8,743 bases of DNA. Origin: an uncultured Aquimonas sp. (GTDB lineage: Bacteria > Pseudomonadota > Gammaproteobacteria > Xanthomonadales > Xanthomonadaceae). The stretch's first letter is position 1, and each line of letters starts with the position of its first letter. Both the position numbers and the translations under genes were made by a program. The notes under the pieces are model-generated. The model saw only the letters and a list, made by a program, of their open reading frames with translations, was not told the origin of the DNA and ran no database searches. Below are positions 1-6,244 of the stretch, piece by piece. The stretch is from contig CAMLOR010000134.1 in the NCBI GenBank assembly GCA_946481615.1, forward strand, positions 1 to 8,743, given 5' to 3'.

Positions 1-2
1 TC

Positions 3-179
3 GTGCGCAGCCTCGGCATGGTCTACATGAAGTCCGACCTCGGCAACGGCGAATATTCGATCGACCATTCGCCGACGATCGCCCTGCTCGATCCGCAGGC
101 GCGCTTCGCGGGGTTCATCCGTCCGCCGCTCGATCCGGCGAAGATCGCCGACGATCTGCGCGCGCTGGCGGGAGGCTGA
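3..179 (+). CDS. C-terminal end of a SCO1/SenC-family copper chaperone (5' truncated by window edge)
   Basis: An open frame runs in from the left edge and ends at TGA 177-179, giving the last 58 residues of a protein. The fragment matches the end of SCO1/SenC/PrrC proteins: a Y-S-I-D-H-S segment followed by a short strand and an L-L-D-P-Q-x-R-F turn. The family has a thioredoxin fold, is anchored in the inner membrane facing the periplasm, and delivers copper to the CuA site of cytochrome c oxidase. The histidine at codon 66-68 corresponds to the family's conserved copper-ligand histidine. The CxxxC ligand pair would lie upstream, outside the window, so function cannot be fully checked. The stop is two bases before the psd start and the tail carries the psd ribosome binding site, so the two genes are probably co-transcribed and translationally coupled. 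The family assignment rests on a short tail. Confidence 0.8.
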   Translation: MRSLGMVYMKSDLGNGEYSIDHSPTIALLDPQARFAGFIRPPLDPAKIADDLRALAGG

Positions 180-181
180 GC

Positions 182-1021
182 ATGTCGGCGTTCGTGCTGC
201 TTCAATACATTCTTCCGCACCGGTTGCTTTCGCATTTGGCCAACGGCCTGGCGCGCTGGCGCTGGCGGCCGTGGAAGGATTTCTTCATCGGCCGCATCGT
301 GGCGCACTTCAACCCGGACATGACGGAGGCGGTGCAGCCCGATCCCTTCGCCTATCCGAGCTTCAACGAGTTCTTCACCCGCGCGCTCAAGCCGGGCGCA
401 CGCGTCGCCGATGCGGATCCGCGTTCGCTGCTGATTCCCTGCGACGGCGGCGTCAGCCAGTCGGGCCGCATCGAGGACGGCCGCATCTTCCAGGCCAAGG
501 GCCAGTCGTTCACCGCGGCGGAACTGCTCGGCGACGAAGCCGCGGCGGTGCCCTTCCGCGACGGCTGGTTCGCGAACTTCTATCTCGCGCCGCGCGACTA
601 CCACCGCGTGCACATGCCCTGGCGCGGCACGCTGCGCGAAACCCTGCACGTGCCTGGGCGGCTGTTCTCGGTATCGCCCGCCACCGCGCGCGCCGTGCCG
701 CGCCTGTTCGCGCGCAACGAACGCCTCGTCTGCCACTTCGATACCGACTTCGGCCCGATGGCGGTGGTGATGGTCGGCGCGATGATGGTGTCGGGCGTCG
801 AGACGGTGTGGAGCGGCGAGGAAATCCCGCCGTACGGGCGCGGCCTGAAGCACAAGGACTGGCGCGGCAGGGACATCGTGCTTGCGCGTTTCGCGGAGAT
901 GGCGCGCTTTAACTACGGCTCGACGGTGATCGTGCTGATCCCGCACGCGGCGGGCTGCATCGAGAACCTTGCGCCGGAGCAGCACGTGCGGGTCGGGCAG
1001 CGCATGGGAACGATCGGCTGA
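182..1021 (+). CDS. psd: Phosphatidylserine decarboxylase proenzyme
   Basis: A 279-residue protein that decarboxylates phosphatidylserine to phosphatidylethanolamine, the last step of PE synthesis, at the inner membrane. Family hallmarks are in order: [11 protein letters not shown] near residues 59-70, the C-D-G-G block with the triad aspartate D88, [13 protein letters not shown] at 134-146 with the triad histidine H144, and a C-terminal Y-G-S-T at 245-248. Known Psd enzymes are made as proenzymes cleaved between the G and S of L-G-S-T, and the serine becomes the pyruvoyl cofactor. Here the serine would be S247, giving a large beta chain of 246 residues and a small alpha chain of 33. The first motif position is Y instead of the usual L, which should not affect cleavage chemistry. 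The start ATG 182 is supported by GGAGG at 171-175, six bases upstream, and by a length close to the family norm (about 280-320). It follows the SCO-like gene by two bases, so it is probably the downstream gene of that operon. Confidence 0.96.
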   Translation: MSAFVLLQYILPHRLLSHLANGLARWRWRPWKDFFIGRIVAHFNPDMTEAVQPDPFAYPSFNEFFTRALKPGARVADADPRSLLIPCDGGVSQSGRIEDGRIFQAKGQSFTAAELLGDEAAAVPFRDGWFANFYLAPRDYHRVHMPWRGTLRETLHVPGRLFSVSPATARAVPRLFARNERLVCHFDTDFGPMAVVMVGAMMVSGVETVWSGEEIPPYGRGLKHKDWRGRDIVLARFAEMARFNYGSTVIVLIPHAAGCIENLAPEQHVRVGQRMGTIG

Positions 1022-1023
1022 AC

Positions 1024-1108
1024 CGTCGTTCCCGCGCAGGCGGGAATCCAGCGACTTGCGGGCCGCGAAAAGCCAAATCACCGGGTCCCCGCCTGCGCGG
1101 GGACGACG
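1024..1108. repeat. Inverted pair of REP-like palindromic units (composite element, copy 1)
   Basis: Two related units face each other just after psd. Unit 1 (1024-1057, plus orientation) has the stem TTCCCGC 1029-1035, loop GCAG, and GCGGGAA 1040-1046. Unit 2 (1075-1108, minus orientation) has GTCCCCGC 1085-1092, loop CTGC, and GCGGGGAC 1097-1104. Both begin CGTCGT at the outside and carry a related 18-base tail, GCGGGRAYCCRRYGAYTY, pointing inward. The TTCCC-N8-GGGAA core resembles widespread proteobacterial REP repeats and the dRS3 repeats of Neisseria. Sitting 3' of psd, the pair could also end or attenuate psd transcription or protect its mRNA 3' end. There is no T-run, so it is not a standard intrinsic terminator. 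A second copy lies at 3828-3939. Confidence 0.85.
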
Positions 1109-1114
1109 AGCCCC

Positions 1115-1143
1115 TTGACACGTCGGCCGACTTTCGGTTTCCC
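1115..1143 (+). promoter_or_regulatory. Candidate sigma-70 promoter of the threonine operon
   Basis: A perfect -35 hexamer TTGACA lies at 1115-1120, seven bases after the REP pair. At the ideal 17-base spacing the -10 position is 1138-1143 (TTTCCC), which is a poor match to TATAAT. A better-looking TAGCAC at 1144-1149 is 23 bases away, too far. If the -35 is real and the first spacing is used, transcription would start around 1149-1152, on top of the leader-peptide ATG at 1151. The -35 could be chance, and the start site is inferred only. Confidence 0.4.
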
Positions 1144-1150
1144 TAGCACC

Positions 1151-1225
1151 ATGCTGCGCCGCGACATGACCACTACCACGACGACTATTACCCCGCCCTC
1201 CGCGGTGCGTGCCGTCGTGTCCTGA
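1151..1225 (+). CDS. thrL: thr operon leader peptide (attenuation peptide)
   Basis: A 24-codon frame from ATG 1151 to TGA 1223-1225, too short for ordinary gene callers. From an internal Met (ATG 1166) it reads M-T-T-T-T-T-T-I-T-P-P: codons ACC ACT ACC ACG ACG ACT ATT ACC, six consecutive threonines and seven in eight codons. It lies 95 bases ahead of thrA. A threonine-rich leader peptide upstream of thrABC is the established sensor of charged Thr-tRNA in enteric thr attenuation, where E. coli thrL carries Thr and Ile codons. Here isoleucine appears only once, so the sensor is mainly for threonine. Five different codons or codon repeats are used, so the run is not a simple nucleotide repeat. 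No Shine-Dalgarno sequence precedes either ATG. Either could be read leaderless or near-leaderless if transcription starts near 1150. Which ATG is used is unknown; the symbol is given by analogy of position and content. Confidence 0.85.
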   Translation: MLRRDMTTTTTTITPPSAVRAVVS

Positions 1226-1233
1226 TCCAACCC

Positions 1234-1265
1234 CGGCTCCGCACCTCGACGAGGCAGCGGAGCCG
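1234..1265 (+). promoter_or_regulatory. Strong GC hairpin of the thr leader, without U-tract
   Basis: CGGCTCCGC 1234-1242 pairs perfectly with GCGGAGCCG 1257-1265 (9 bp). Inside it CCTC 1244-1247 pairs with GAGG 1251-1254 around a GAC loop, with a small A/CA internal loop between. It starts nine bases after the leader stop codon, so a ribosome finishing the leader would cover its 5' edge. This is the position of an attenuator hairpin, but the bases after it (1266 onward) are CGATGAGCGAACCCCC with no T-run. It cannot be called an intrinsic terminator. The C-rich, G-poor stretch at about 1274-1298 might suit Rho. The hairpin is seen directly; its role is inferred. Confidence 0.7.
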
Positions 1266-1297
1266 CGATGAGCGAACCCCCTTCCCCGCCGATGTTC

Positions 1298-1320
1298 CGG
1301 AGCCTCCCGAGGAGGTTTCG
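1298..1320 (+). promoter_or_regulatory. Hairpin sequestering the thrA Shine-Dalgarno sequence
   Basis: CCTCC 1303-1307 pairs with GGAGG 1311-1315 around a three-base CGA loop. The stem extends outward through G-U, A-U, G-U, G-C and C-G pairs to 1298:1320, giving ten pairs ending at the base before the thrA ATG. GGAGG is the only good ribosome binding site for thrA (five bases from ATG 1321), so in the folded state initiation should be blocked. The outer 5' arm, CGGAGCC 1298-1304, is identical to 1258-1264 in the upstream hairpin. It can therefore pair instead with GGCTCCG 1235-1241, which would free the binding site. This suggests translational control; the pairing is seen, the mechanism is inferred. 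Confidence 0.6.
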
Positions 1321-3816
1321 ATGAACGCGCTCGCTTCCAACCCGGATCCCGCCGCCGCCGCGCAGACCGTGGCGCACAAGTTCGGCGGCAGCAGCGTCGC
1401 GGATGCCACGCGTTACCGCCACGTCGCGCAATTGCTGCGGCAGCGCGCGGAAAGCCGGCAGATCGTGGTGGTTTCCGCCATGCGCGGCGTCACCGATGCC
1501 CTGATCGCGCTGGCCGACACCGCCGTGCACGGAGCGCCGTGGCAACCGCGCTGGGAGGCGCTGCGCGACAAACATCTGGAAGCCGCGCGCGGGATCTCCG
1601 GCGCCGCGTTCGATGAAACCAGCGCCTGGCTCACGGCGCAGTTCGACGAACTGGCGGCGCTGCTCGGCGCGCTCGCGCTCCTGGGCCCGGGCGGCGAAGC
1701 GGCGCTCGCGCGCGTGCACGGGTTGGGCGAAGTGTGGTCCGCCCGGCTGCTCGGCGCCGCGTTGCGTGGCGATGGCGACGATGTCGCCGTGCTCGACGCC
1801 CGCGAGGTGCTGGTGGTGGGCCGCAACGAGCTGGGCGTGGCCGTCGACTGGGACGCCAGCGCACCGCGTCTGGCGGCCTGGCGCGCGAAGCATCCGCAGC
1901 CGCGCGTCGTCGTCACCGGCTTCGTCGCGCGCGACAGCAACGGCCAGCCCACCACGCTCGGACGCAACGGCAGCGATTTCTCGGGCGCCATCTTCGCCGC
2001 GCTGTTCGCGGCCGACGAATTGCACATCTGGACCGACGTCGACGGCGTGCTCTCGGCCGATCCGCGCGCCGTGCCCGAGGCCGTGCTGCTGCCGCGCCTA
2101 TCCTACGACGAGGCCTGCGAACTGGCCTATTTCGGCGCCAAGGTCATCCATCCGCAGACCATGGCGCCGGCCATCGCGCGCGGCACGCCGATCCTGATCC
2201 GCAACACCTTCAATCCCGGGCATCCCGGCACGCGCATCGATGCCGACGGCGGCGGCGGTGCGCAACTGCCGGCGAAGGGCTTGTCGCTGGCGGACGATCT
2301 GGCGCTGCTCAACGTCGAAGGCAGCGGCATGATCGGCGTGCCCGGCACCGCGGAGCGCGTGTTCGCCACACTGCGCGCGGCCGGCGTTTCGGTGGTGATG
2401 ATCTCGCAGGGCTCCTCCGAACATTCCATCTGCTGCGTGGTGCGAGCGGCGCAGGCCGAGAGCGGCAGGGCCGCGCTGGCGCGCGCCTTCACGCCGGAGA
2501 TCGCGCAGGGACAGATCCAGCGCGTCGCGCTCGAAAGCGGCATCAGCGTGCTGGCCGCCGTGGGCGACGGCATGGCCGGCACGCCCGGCGTGGCGGCGCG
2601 CTTCTTCGGCGCGCTGGCACGTGCGCGCGTCAACGTGCGCGCCATCGCGCAGGGCGCGTCGGAACGCAATATCTCCGCCGCGATCTCCACGCAGGAAGCC
2701 ACCAAGGCGCTGCGCGCGGCGCACGCGGGGTTCTGGCTCTCGCCGCAGACGATCTCGCTGGGCGTGATCGGCCCAGGCAAGGTCGGCGCCGCCCTGCTCG
2801 ACCAGATCGCGCGCGCCGCGCCGCGCCTGCGCGAAGCCGCCAATCTCGACCTACGCCTGCGCGCGCTCGCGGGCAGCCGTCGCATGCATCTGGCCGAGGG
2901 CCATGGAAACGACGCCCCGTGGCGCGAACGCCTCGACGCGGCAGGCGACTGCGACCTCGACGCCTTCGCCGCGCACGTGCATGCGGCGCATCTGCCGCAC
3001 GCGGTCATCGTCGATTGCAGCGCATCGCCCAAGGTGGCCGCGCGCTACGCCGAGTGGCTCGCGGCGGGCATCCACGTCATCACGCCGAACAAGCAGGCCG
3101 GCGCCGGTTCGCTGCAGCAATGGCAGGCGATCCGCGCCGCGGCGGCACGCAGCGGCGCGCGCTTCCGCTACGAAGCCACCGTCGGCGCGGGGCTGCCGGT
3201 GATCTCGACGCTGCGCGATCTGCTCGACACCGGCGACGAACTGATCGCCGTCGAAGGCATCCTTTCGGGCACGCTCGCGTGGCTCTTCAGCCGCTACGAC
3301 GGCACGCAATCGTTCGCACAACTCGTGCGCGAGGCCCATGCGCTGGGCTACACCGAACCCGATGCGCGCGACGATCTTTCCGGCACCGACGTGGCGCGCA
3401 AGCTGGTGATCCTGGCGCGCGAAGCGGGGCGGGAACTCACGCTGGAACAGGTGCAGGTCGAATCGCTGATTCCGGGCGCGCTGGCGCAGGTTTCGCCCGC
3501 CGACTTCCTGGCGCGGCTCGACGAATTCGACGCTGCCATGCGCGAACGGCATGCCAACGCGGCCTCCAACGGCCAGGTGCTGCGCTACGTCGCCAGACTC
3601 GACGAACGCGGCGCGCGCGTCGGACTGGCCGCGTTGCCCACCGCGCATGCCTTCGCCCATCTGCAATTGACGGACAACATCGTGCAATTCACGACCCGGC
3701 GTTACTGCGACAATCCGCTCATCGTGCAGGGTCCCGGCGCGGGGCCGGAAGTCACCGCGGCCGGCGTGTTCGCCGACCTGCTGCGCGTGGGCGCGGCGCT
3801 GGGAGCGAGGCTGTGA
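1321..3816 (+). CDS. thrA: Bifunctional aspartokinase I / homoserine dehydrogenase I
   Basis: An 831-residue protein (E. coli ThrA is 820) that catalyses two cytosolic steps of threonine synthesis: aspartate to aspartyl phosphate, and aspartate semialdehyde to homoserine. The kinase domain starts at once with K-F-G-G-S-S-V at 20-26. Two ACT-type regulatory segments follow, beginning near residues 328 ([12 protein letters not shown]) and 409 ([10 protein letters not shown]). The dehydrogenase begins with the nucleotide-binding G-V-I-G-P-G-K-V-G at 481-489. It continues with T-P-N-K-Q at 588-592 (K591), E-G-I-L-S-G-T at 645-651, and [14 protein letters not shown] at 681-694, which includes the family's catalytic Asp/Lys region. 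The frame is intact throughout. ATG 1321 follows GGAGG 1311-1315 by five bases. Family enzymes are usually inhibited by threonine. The Thr-rich leader and downstream thrBC favour ThrA over the methionine-type MetL. Expression is probably set by the upstream leader hairpins. Confidence 0.98.
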   Translation: MNALASNPDPAAAAQTVAHKFGGSSVADATRYRHVAQLLRQRAESRQIVVVSAMRGVTDALIALADTAVHGAPWQPRWEALRDKHLEAARGISGAAFDETSAWLTAQFDELAALLGALALLGPGGEAALARVHGLGEVWSARLLGAALRGDGDDVAVLDAREVLVVGRNELGVAVDWDASAPRLAAWRAKHPQPRVVVTGFVARDSNGQPTTLGRNGSDFSGAIFAALFAADELHIWTDVDGVLSADPRAVPEAVLLPRLSYDEACELAYFGAKVIHPQTMAPAIARGTPILIRNTFNPGHPGTRIDADGGGGAQLPAKGLSLADDLALLNVEGSGMIGVPGTAERVFATLRAAGVSVVMISQGSSEHSICCVVRAAQAESGRAALARAFTPEIAQGQIQRVALESGISVLAAVGDGMAGTPGVAARFFGALARARVNVRAIAQGASERNISAAISTQEATKALRAAHAGFWLSPQTISLGVIGPGKVGAALLDQIARAAPRLREAANLDLRLRALAGSRRMHLAEGHGNDAPWRERLDAAGDCDLDAFAAHVHAAHLPHAVIVDCSASPKVAARYAEWLAAGIHVITPNKQAGAGSLQQWQAIRAAAARSGARFRYEATVGAGLPVISTLRDLLDTGDELIAVEGILSGTLAWLFSRYDGTQSFAQLVREAHALGYTEPDARDDLSGTDVARKLVILAREAGRELTLEQVQVESLIPGALAQVSPADFLARLDEFDAAMRERHANAASNGQVLRYVARLDERGARVGLAALPTAHAFAHLQLTDNIVQFTTRRYCDNPLIVQGPGAGPEVTAAGVFADLLRVGAALGARL

Positions 3817-3827
3817 GCGCACCGATC

Positions 3828-3939
3828 CGTCGTTTCCGCCCTTCGACAGGCTCAGGACAGGCCGGCCTGCGGCCGGGCGGGAATCCAATGATTCCGGCGC
3901 CGCGAAAGTCGCCGGGTCCCCGCCTTCGCGGGGACGACG
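3828..3939. repeat. Inverted pair of REP-like units between thrA and thrB (composite element, copy 2, interrupted)
   Basis: This is the same composite as 1024-1108 and in the same orientation. Unit 3 starts CGTCGT 3828-3833 then TTCCGC 3834-3839, is interrupted by a 37-base insert (3840-3876), and resumes with the 18-base tail 3877-3894. Unit 4 (3906-3939, minus orientation) is intact, with GTCCCCGC 3916-3923, loop CTTC, GCGGGGAC 3928-3935 and outer CGTCGT on the complement. The shared CCGCGAAA core between the units occurs in both copies (1062-1069 and 3900-3907). It lies in the 181-base gap between thrA and the preferred thrB start, so thr mRNA carries a strong internal hairpin that may set the thrA:thrBC ratio or stabilise the upstream segment. 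That role is inferred. Confidence 0.85.
3840..3876 (+). repeat. CTTCGACAGGCTCAGG-type repeat lodged in a REP loop
   Basis: Where copy 1 has the four-base loop GCAG between its two stem arms (1036-1039), copy 2 has 37 bases. The insert begins with CTTCGACAGGCTCAGG (3841-3856), which I recognise as a dispersed intergenic repeat of many proteobacteria; its translation gives the recurrent S-T-G-S-G-Q or L-S-L-S-K-G peptides. The right part holds the perfect palindrome AGGCCGGCCT (3859-3868) and an overlapping small hairpin, GGCCG 3860-3864 with CGGCC 3870-3874. No coding content. Exact insert ends are ambiguous by one or two bases because both sides are C/G-rich. Confidence 0.75.
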
Positions 3940-3997
3940 GTGGTGTTGGTCGCGTCGGCAACGGTGCATGGATGCACGACACCCGGAGTGCGGCCGC

Positions 3998-4921
3998 ATG
4001 ACGTCGGCCACGGCCTTCTCACCGGCCAGCGTCGGCAACGTCGCGGTCGGCTTCGACCTGCTCGGCCATACCGTCGCCGGTCCCGGCGACCGCGCCACGG
4101 TGTGGCGCATCGACGAGCCCGTCGTGCGCGTCGCCGCCGTGCGCGGCATCGCGGGTGCGCTGCCGCTCGAGCCCGAGCGCAACACCGCCGGCCGCGCGCT
4201 GATGTCGCTGCGCGAAGCGCTCGCCCTGCCCTTCGGCTTCGAGCTCGAACTCGACAAGGGCATCGCGCTGGGCTCGGGCATGGGCGGTTCGGCCGCCTCG
4301 TGCGTCGCCGCGCTGGTGGCCGCGAACGCCTTGCTCGATGCGCCGCTCGCGCGCGAGGCGCTCTATCCCTTCGCGCTCGACGGCGAAGCGGTGGCCAGCG
4401 GCGGACGCCACGGCGACAACCTCGGCGCCATGCTGCTCGGCGGCCTCGTGCTCGCCACCGAAGATCGCCTGGTGAAGCTGCGCGTGCCGGCGACCTGGCA
4501 TTGCGTGCTGGTGCATCCGGAGCAGGTGCTCGAAACCCGCCGCGCGCGCGAGGCGCTGGCCGGTGCCTACGAATTGAAAGGCTTCGTCGCGCAGTCGACC
4601 AATCTGGCGCTGGTGCTCACCGGCTGCGTCAACGGCGATGCGGCGCTGGTGCGCGCCGGGCTCGCCGACGTGCTGGTGGAACCGCGCCGCGCCGCGCTGA
4701 TCCCGGGTTTCGCCGCCGTGAAGCAGGCCGCGCTCGAGTCCGGCGCGATGGGCGCGAGCATCAGCGGCGCCGGTCCGAGCGTGTTCGCATGGTTCGAAAC
4801 GCACGCGGCGGCGATGGGCGCCGTGGCGTCGATGCAGGCGGCCTTTGCCGCCATCGGCGTGGAATCGCAGGCCTGGGTCTCGCCCGTCGATGGGCCGGCG
4901 GCAACGGAGATCGCGGCGTGA
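3998..4921 (+). CDS. thrB: Homoserine kinase (GHMP kinase family)
   Basis: A cytosolic enzyme that phosphorylates homoserine with ATP to O-phosphohomoserine, the substrate of ThrC. From ATG 3998 it is 307 residues, close to the usual 305-315. GHMP motifs are present: [14 protein letters not shown] near the N-terminus, the phosphate loop [13 protein letters not shown] at 89-101, and the C-terminal [11 protein letters not shown] at 251-261. An in-frame ATG at 3968 would add ten residues, [10 protein letters not shown], that look unlike the family. ATG 3998 is preceded by GGAG 3985-3988 nine bases upstream, while 3968 has no clear binding site, so 3998 is chosen. The stop overlaps the thrC start. 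It is separated from thrA by a REP pair, so it may be less tightly coupled to thrA than thrC is to it. Confidence 0.96.
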   Translation: MTSATAFSPASVGNVAVGFDLLGHTVAGPGDRATVWRIDEPVVRVAAVRGIAGALPLEPERNTAGRALMSLREALALPFGFELELDKGIALGSGMGGSAASCVAALVAANALLDAPLAREALYPFALDGEAVASGGRHGDNLGAMLLGGLVLATEDRLVKLRVPATWHCVLVHPEQVLETRRAREALAGAYELKGFVAQSTNLALVLTGCVNGDAALVRAGLADVLVEPRRAALIPGFAAVKQAALESGAMGASISGAGPSVFAWFETHAAAMGAVASMQAAFAAIGVESQAWVSPVDGPAATEIAA

Positions 4922-6213
4922 GCGCCTCCGGGATGCGCTACGTCTCCACGCGCGGTAGCACGCCGGCCACGCGCCTTTCCGACGCGCTGGCCGCGGGACT
5001 GGCACCCGACGGTGGATTGTTCGTGCCCGCATCGCTGCCGCGACTGACGCAGAGCGACTTCGACGGCGCGACGACATTGCCGGGCGTTGCGGCGCGCCTG
5101 CTGCATCCGTTCTTCGCCGACGATCCGCTCGCGGCGAACCTCGACGCGATCTGCGCGGAAGCCTTCGACTTCCCTGCCCCGCTGCGCGCGCTCGATGCCG
5201 ACACCTGGCAGTTCGAACTGTTCCACGGTCCGACGGCCGCGTTCAAGGATTACGGCGCACGCTTCCTCGCCGCTTGCCTGCGCCGCCTGCATCGCGGCGA
5301 GCGGCCGCTCACCATCCTGGTGGCGACATCGGGCGACACCGGCGCCGCGGTTGGCGGTGCCTTCCACGGCCTGCCGAACCTGCGCGTGGTCATCCTCTAT
5401 CCGGACGGCCGCGTGTCGCCGCGTCAGGCGCATCAGCTGGGCGCCTTCGGCGGCAACGTGCGCGCGTTGCGCGTGGCCGGCAGCTTCGACGACTGCCAGG
5501 CGCTGGCCAAGAGCGCGCTCAACGATGCATCGCTGCAACGCGAGGTGCCGCTCAGCTCCGCGAACAGCATCAGCCTCGGGCGCCTGCTGCCGCAGATGGC
5601 CTATTACGCGCATGCGGCGCTGGGCTTTGTGCGCGAACACGGCGAAGGGCTGAACTTCGTCGTGCCCACGGGCAATCTCGGCAACGCGCTGGCCGCGCTG
5701 CTGGCGCGCGCCTGCGGCGCGCCGATCGGGCGCGTGGCGCTGGCCACCAACGCCAATCGCACGCTGCCGGATTTCTTCGCGGGCGGCGAGTACGCACCGC
5801 GCACCAGCGTGCCGACGCTGGCGAACGCGATGGACGTGGGCGCGCCGAGCAATTTCGAGCGGCTGCGGTGGCTGATGCCGGACGAACACGCCCTGCGTGC
5901 CGCGATTCCCGTGGCCAGTGTCGACGACGCCACGATCCGCGACACCATCGTCTCGACGTGGCAACGGCACGGCGTGGCGATCTGCCCGCACACTGCCACC
6001 GGCGTGCACCTGCGCCAAGCGCTGGACGAAGCGCCGTGGGCGGTCGCGGCGACGGCGCATCCGGCGAAATTCGAAACCATCGTCGAACCGCTGATCGGTG
6101 CGCGCATCGAACCGCCGCCGGCGCTGGCGGCGCTGCTGGCGCAGCCTTCGCATGCGGACGCGATGCCGAACGATTACGAAGCGCTGAAGCGCGTGCTCGT
6201 CGATCGATTGTAG
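4918..6213 (+). CDS. thrC: Threonine synthase (PLP-dependent)
   Basis: Converts O-phosphohomoserine to threonine, the last pathway step. With GTG 4918 as start it has 431 residues, and with ATG 4933 it has 426; E. coli ThrC has 428. The PLP-binding lysine is K110 in [11 protein letters not shown] (103-113), the E. coli/yeast-type version of the motif. A-T-S-G-D-T-G-A-A at 136-144 and V-V-P-T-G-N-L-G-N at 248-256 (cofactor phosphate loop) are also present. GTG 4918 overlaps the thrB stop in a GTGA arrangement and has GGAG 4906-4909 eight bases upstream. ATG 4933 has no clear binding site, so the GTG is preferred, giving translational coupling to thrB. The N-terminal Y-V-S-T-R-G is the usual family beginning and starts just after either candidate. 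Confidence 0.96.
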   Translation: MSASGMRYVSTRGSTPATRLSDALAAGLAPDGGLFVPASLPRLTQSDFDGATTLPGVAARLLHPFFADDPLAANLDAICAEAFDFPAPLRALDADTWQFELFHGPTAAFKDYGARFLAACLRRLHRGERPLTILVATSGDTGAAVGGAFHGLPNLRVVILYPDGRVSPRQAHQLGAFGGNVRALRVAGSFDDCQALAKSALNDASLQREVPLSSANSISLGRLLPQMAYYAHAALGFVREHGEGLNFVVPTGNLGNALAALLARACGAPIGRVALATNANRTLPDFFAGGEYAPRTSVPTLANAMDVGAPSNFERLRWLMPDEHALRAAIPVASVDDATIRDTIVSTWQRHGVAICPHTATGVHLRQALDEAPWAVAATAHPAKFETIVEPLIGARIEPPPALAALLAQPSHADAMPNDYEALKRVLVDRL

Positions 6214-6244
6214 GCGGGCCAGCGATCCAGCGCGTTTCGCGAAC

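Noticed and set aside
1024..1108. Reading the inverted repeats as a CRISPR fragment or intrinsic terminator
   Set aside because: Only two units, in opposite orientation and without regular spacers, so not CRISPR; no T-run follows, so not a standard terminator.
3964..3977. GTGCAT-GG-ATGCAC dyad just upstream of thrB
   Set aside because: Six-base arms with a two-base centre; could be an operator, but there is no second copy or known match and chance is plausible.
1734..4001. 755-codon plus-strand frame overlapping thrA out of frame
   Set aside because: Extremely Arg/Ala-rich translation in the wrong frame of thrA, with no family features and passing through the REP element.
3940..4917. Extended N-terminal region of the thrC frame reaching back over thrB
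   Set aside because: The upstream part is an out-of-frame reading of thrB; ThrC similarity begins only after GTG 4918.
4567..6153. 528-codon open frame on the minus strand opposite thrB/thrC, and similar long antisense frames at 2851-4281, 4019-5077 and 23-1081
   Set aside because: They lie opposite clear conserved enzymes, are rich in Arg/Ala/His/Gln from reversed GC-rich codons, and show no recognisable motifs. They are by-products of high GC content.
6231..6241. CGCG-TTT-CGCG inverted repeat between convergent thrC and mltD-like genes
   Set aside because: Only four pairs and no T-run on either strand, too weak to call a bidirectional terminator.
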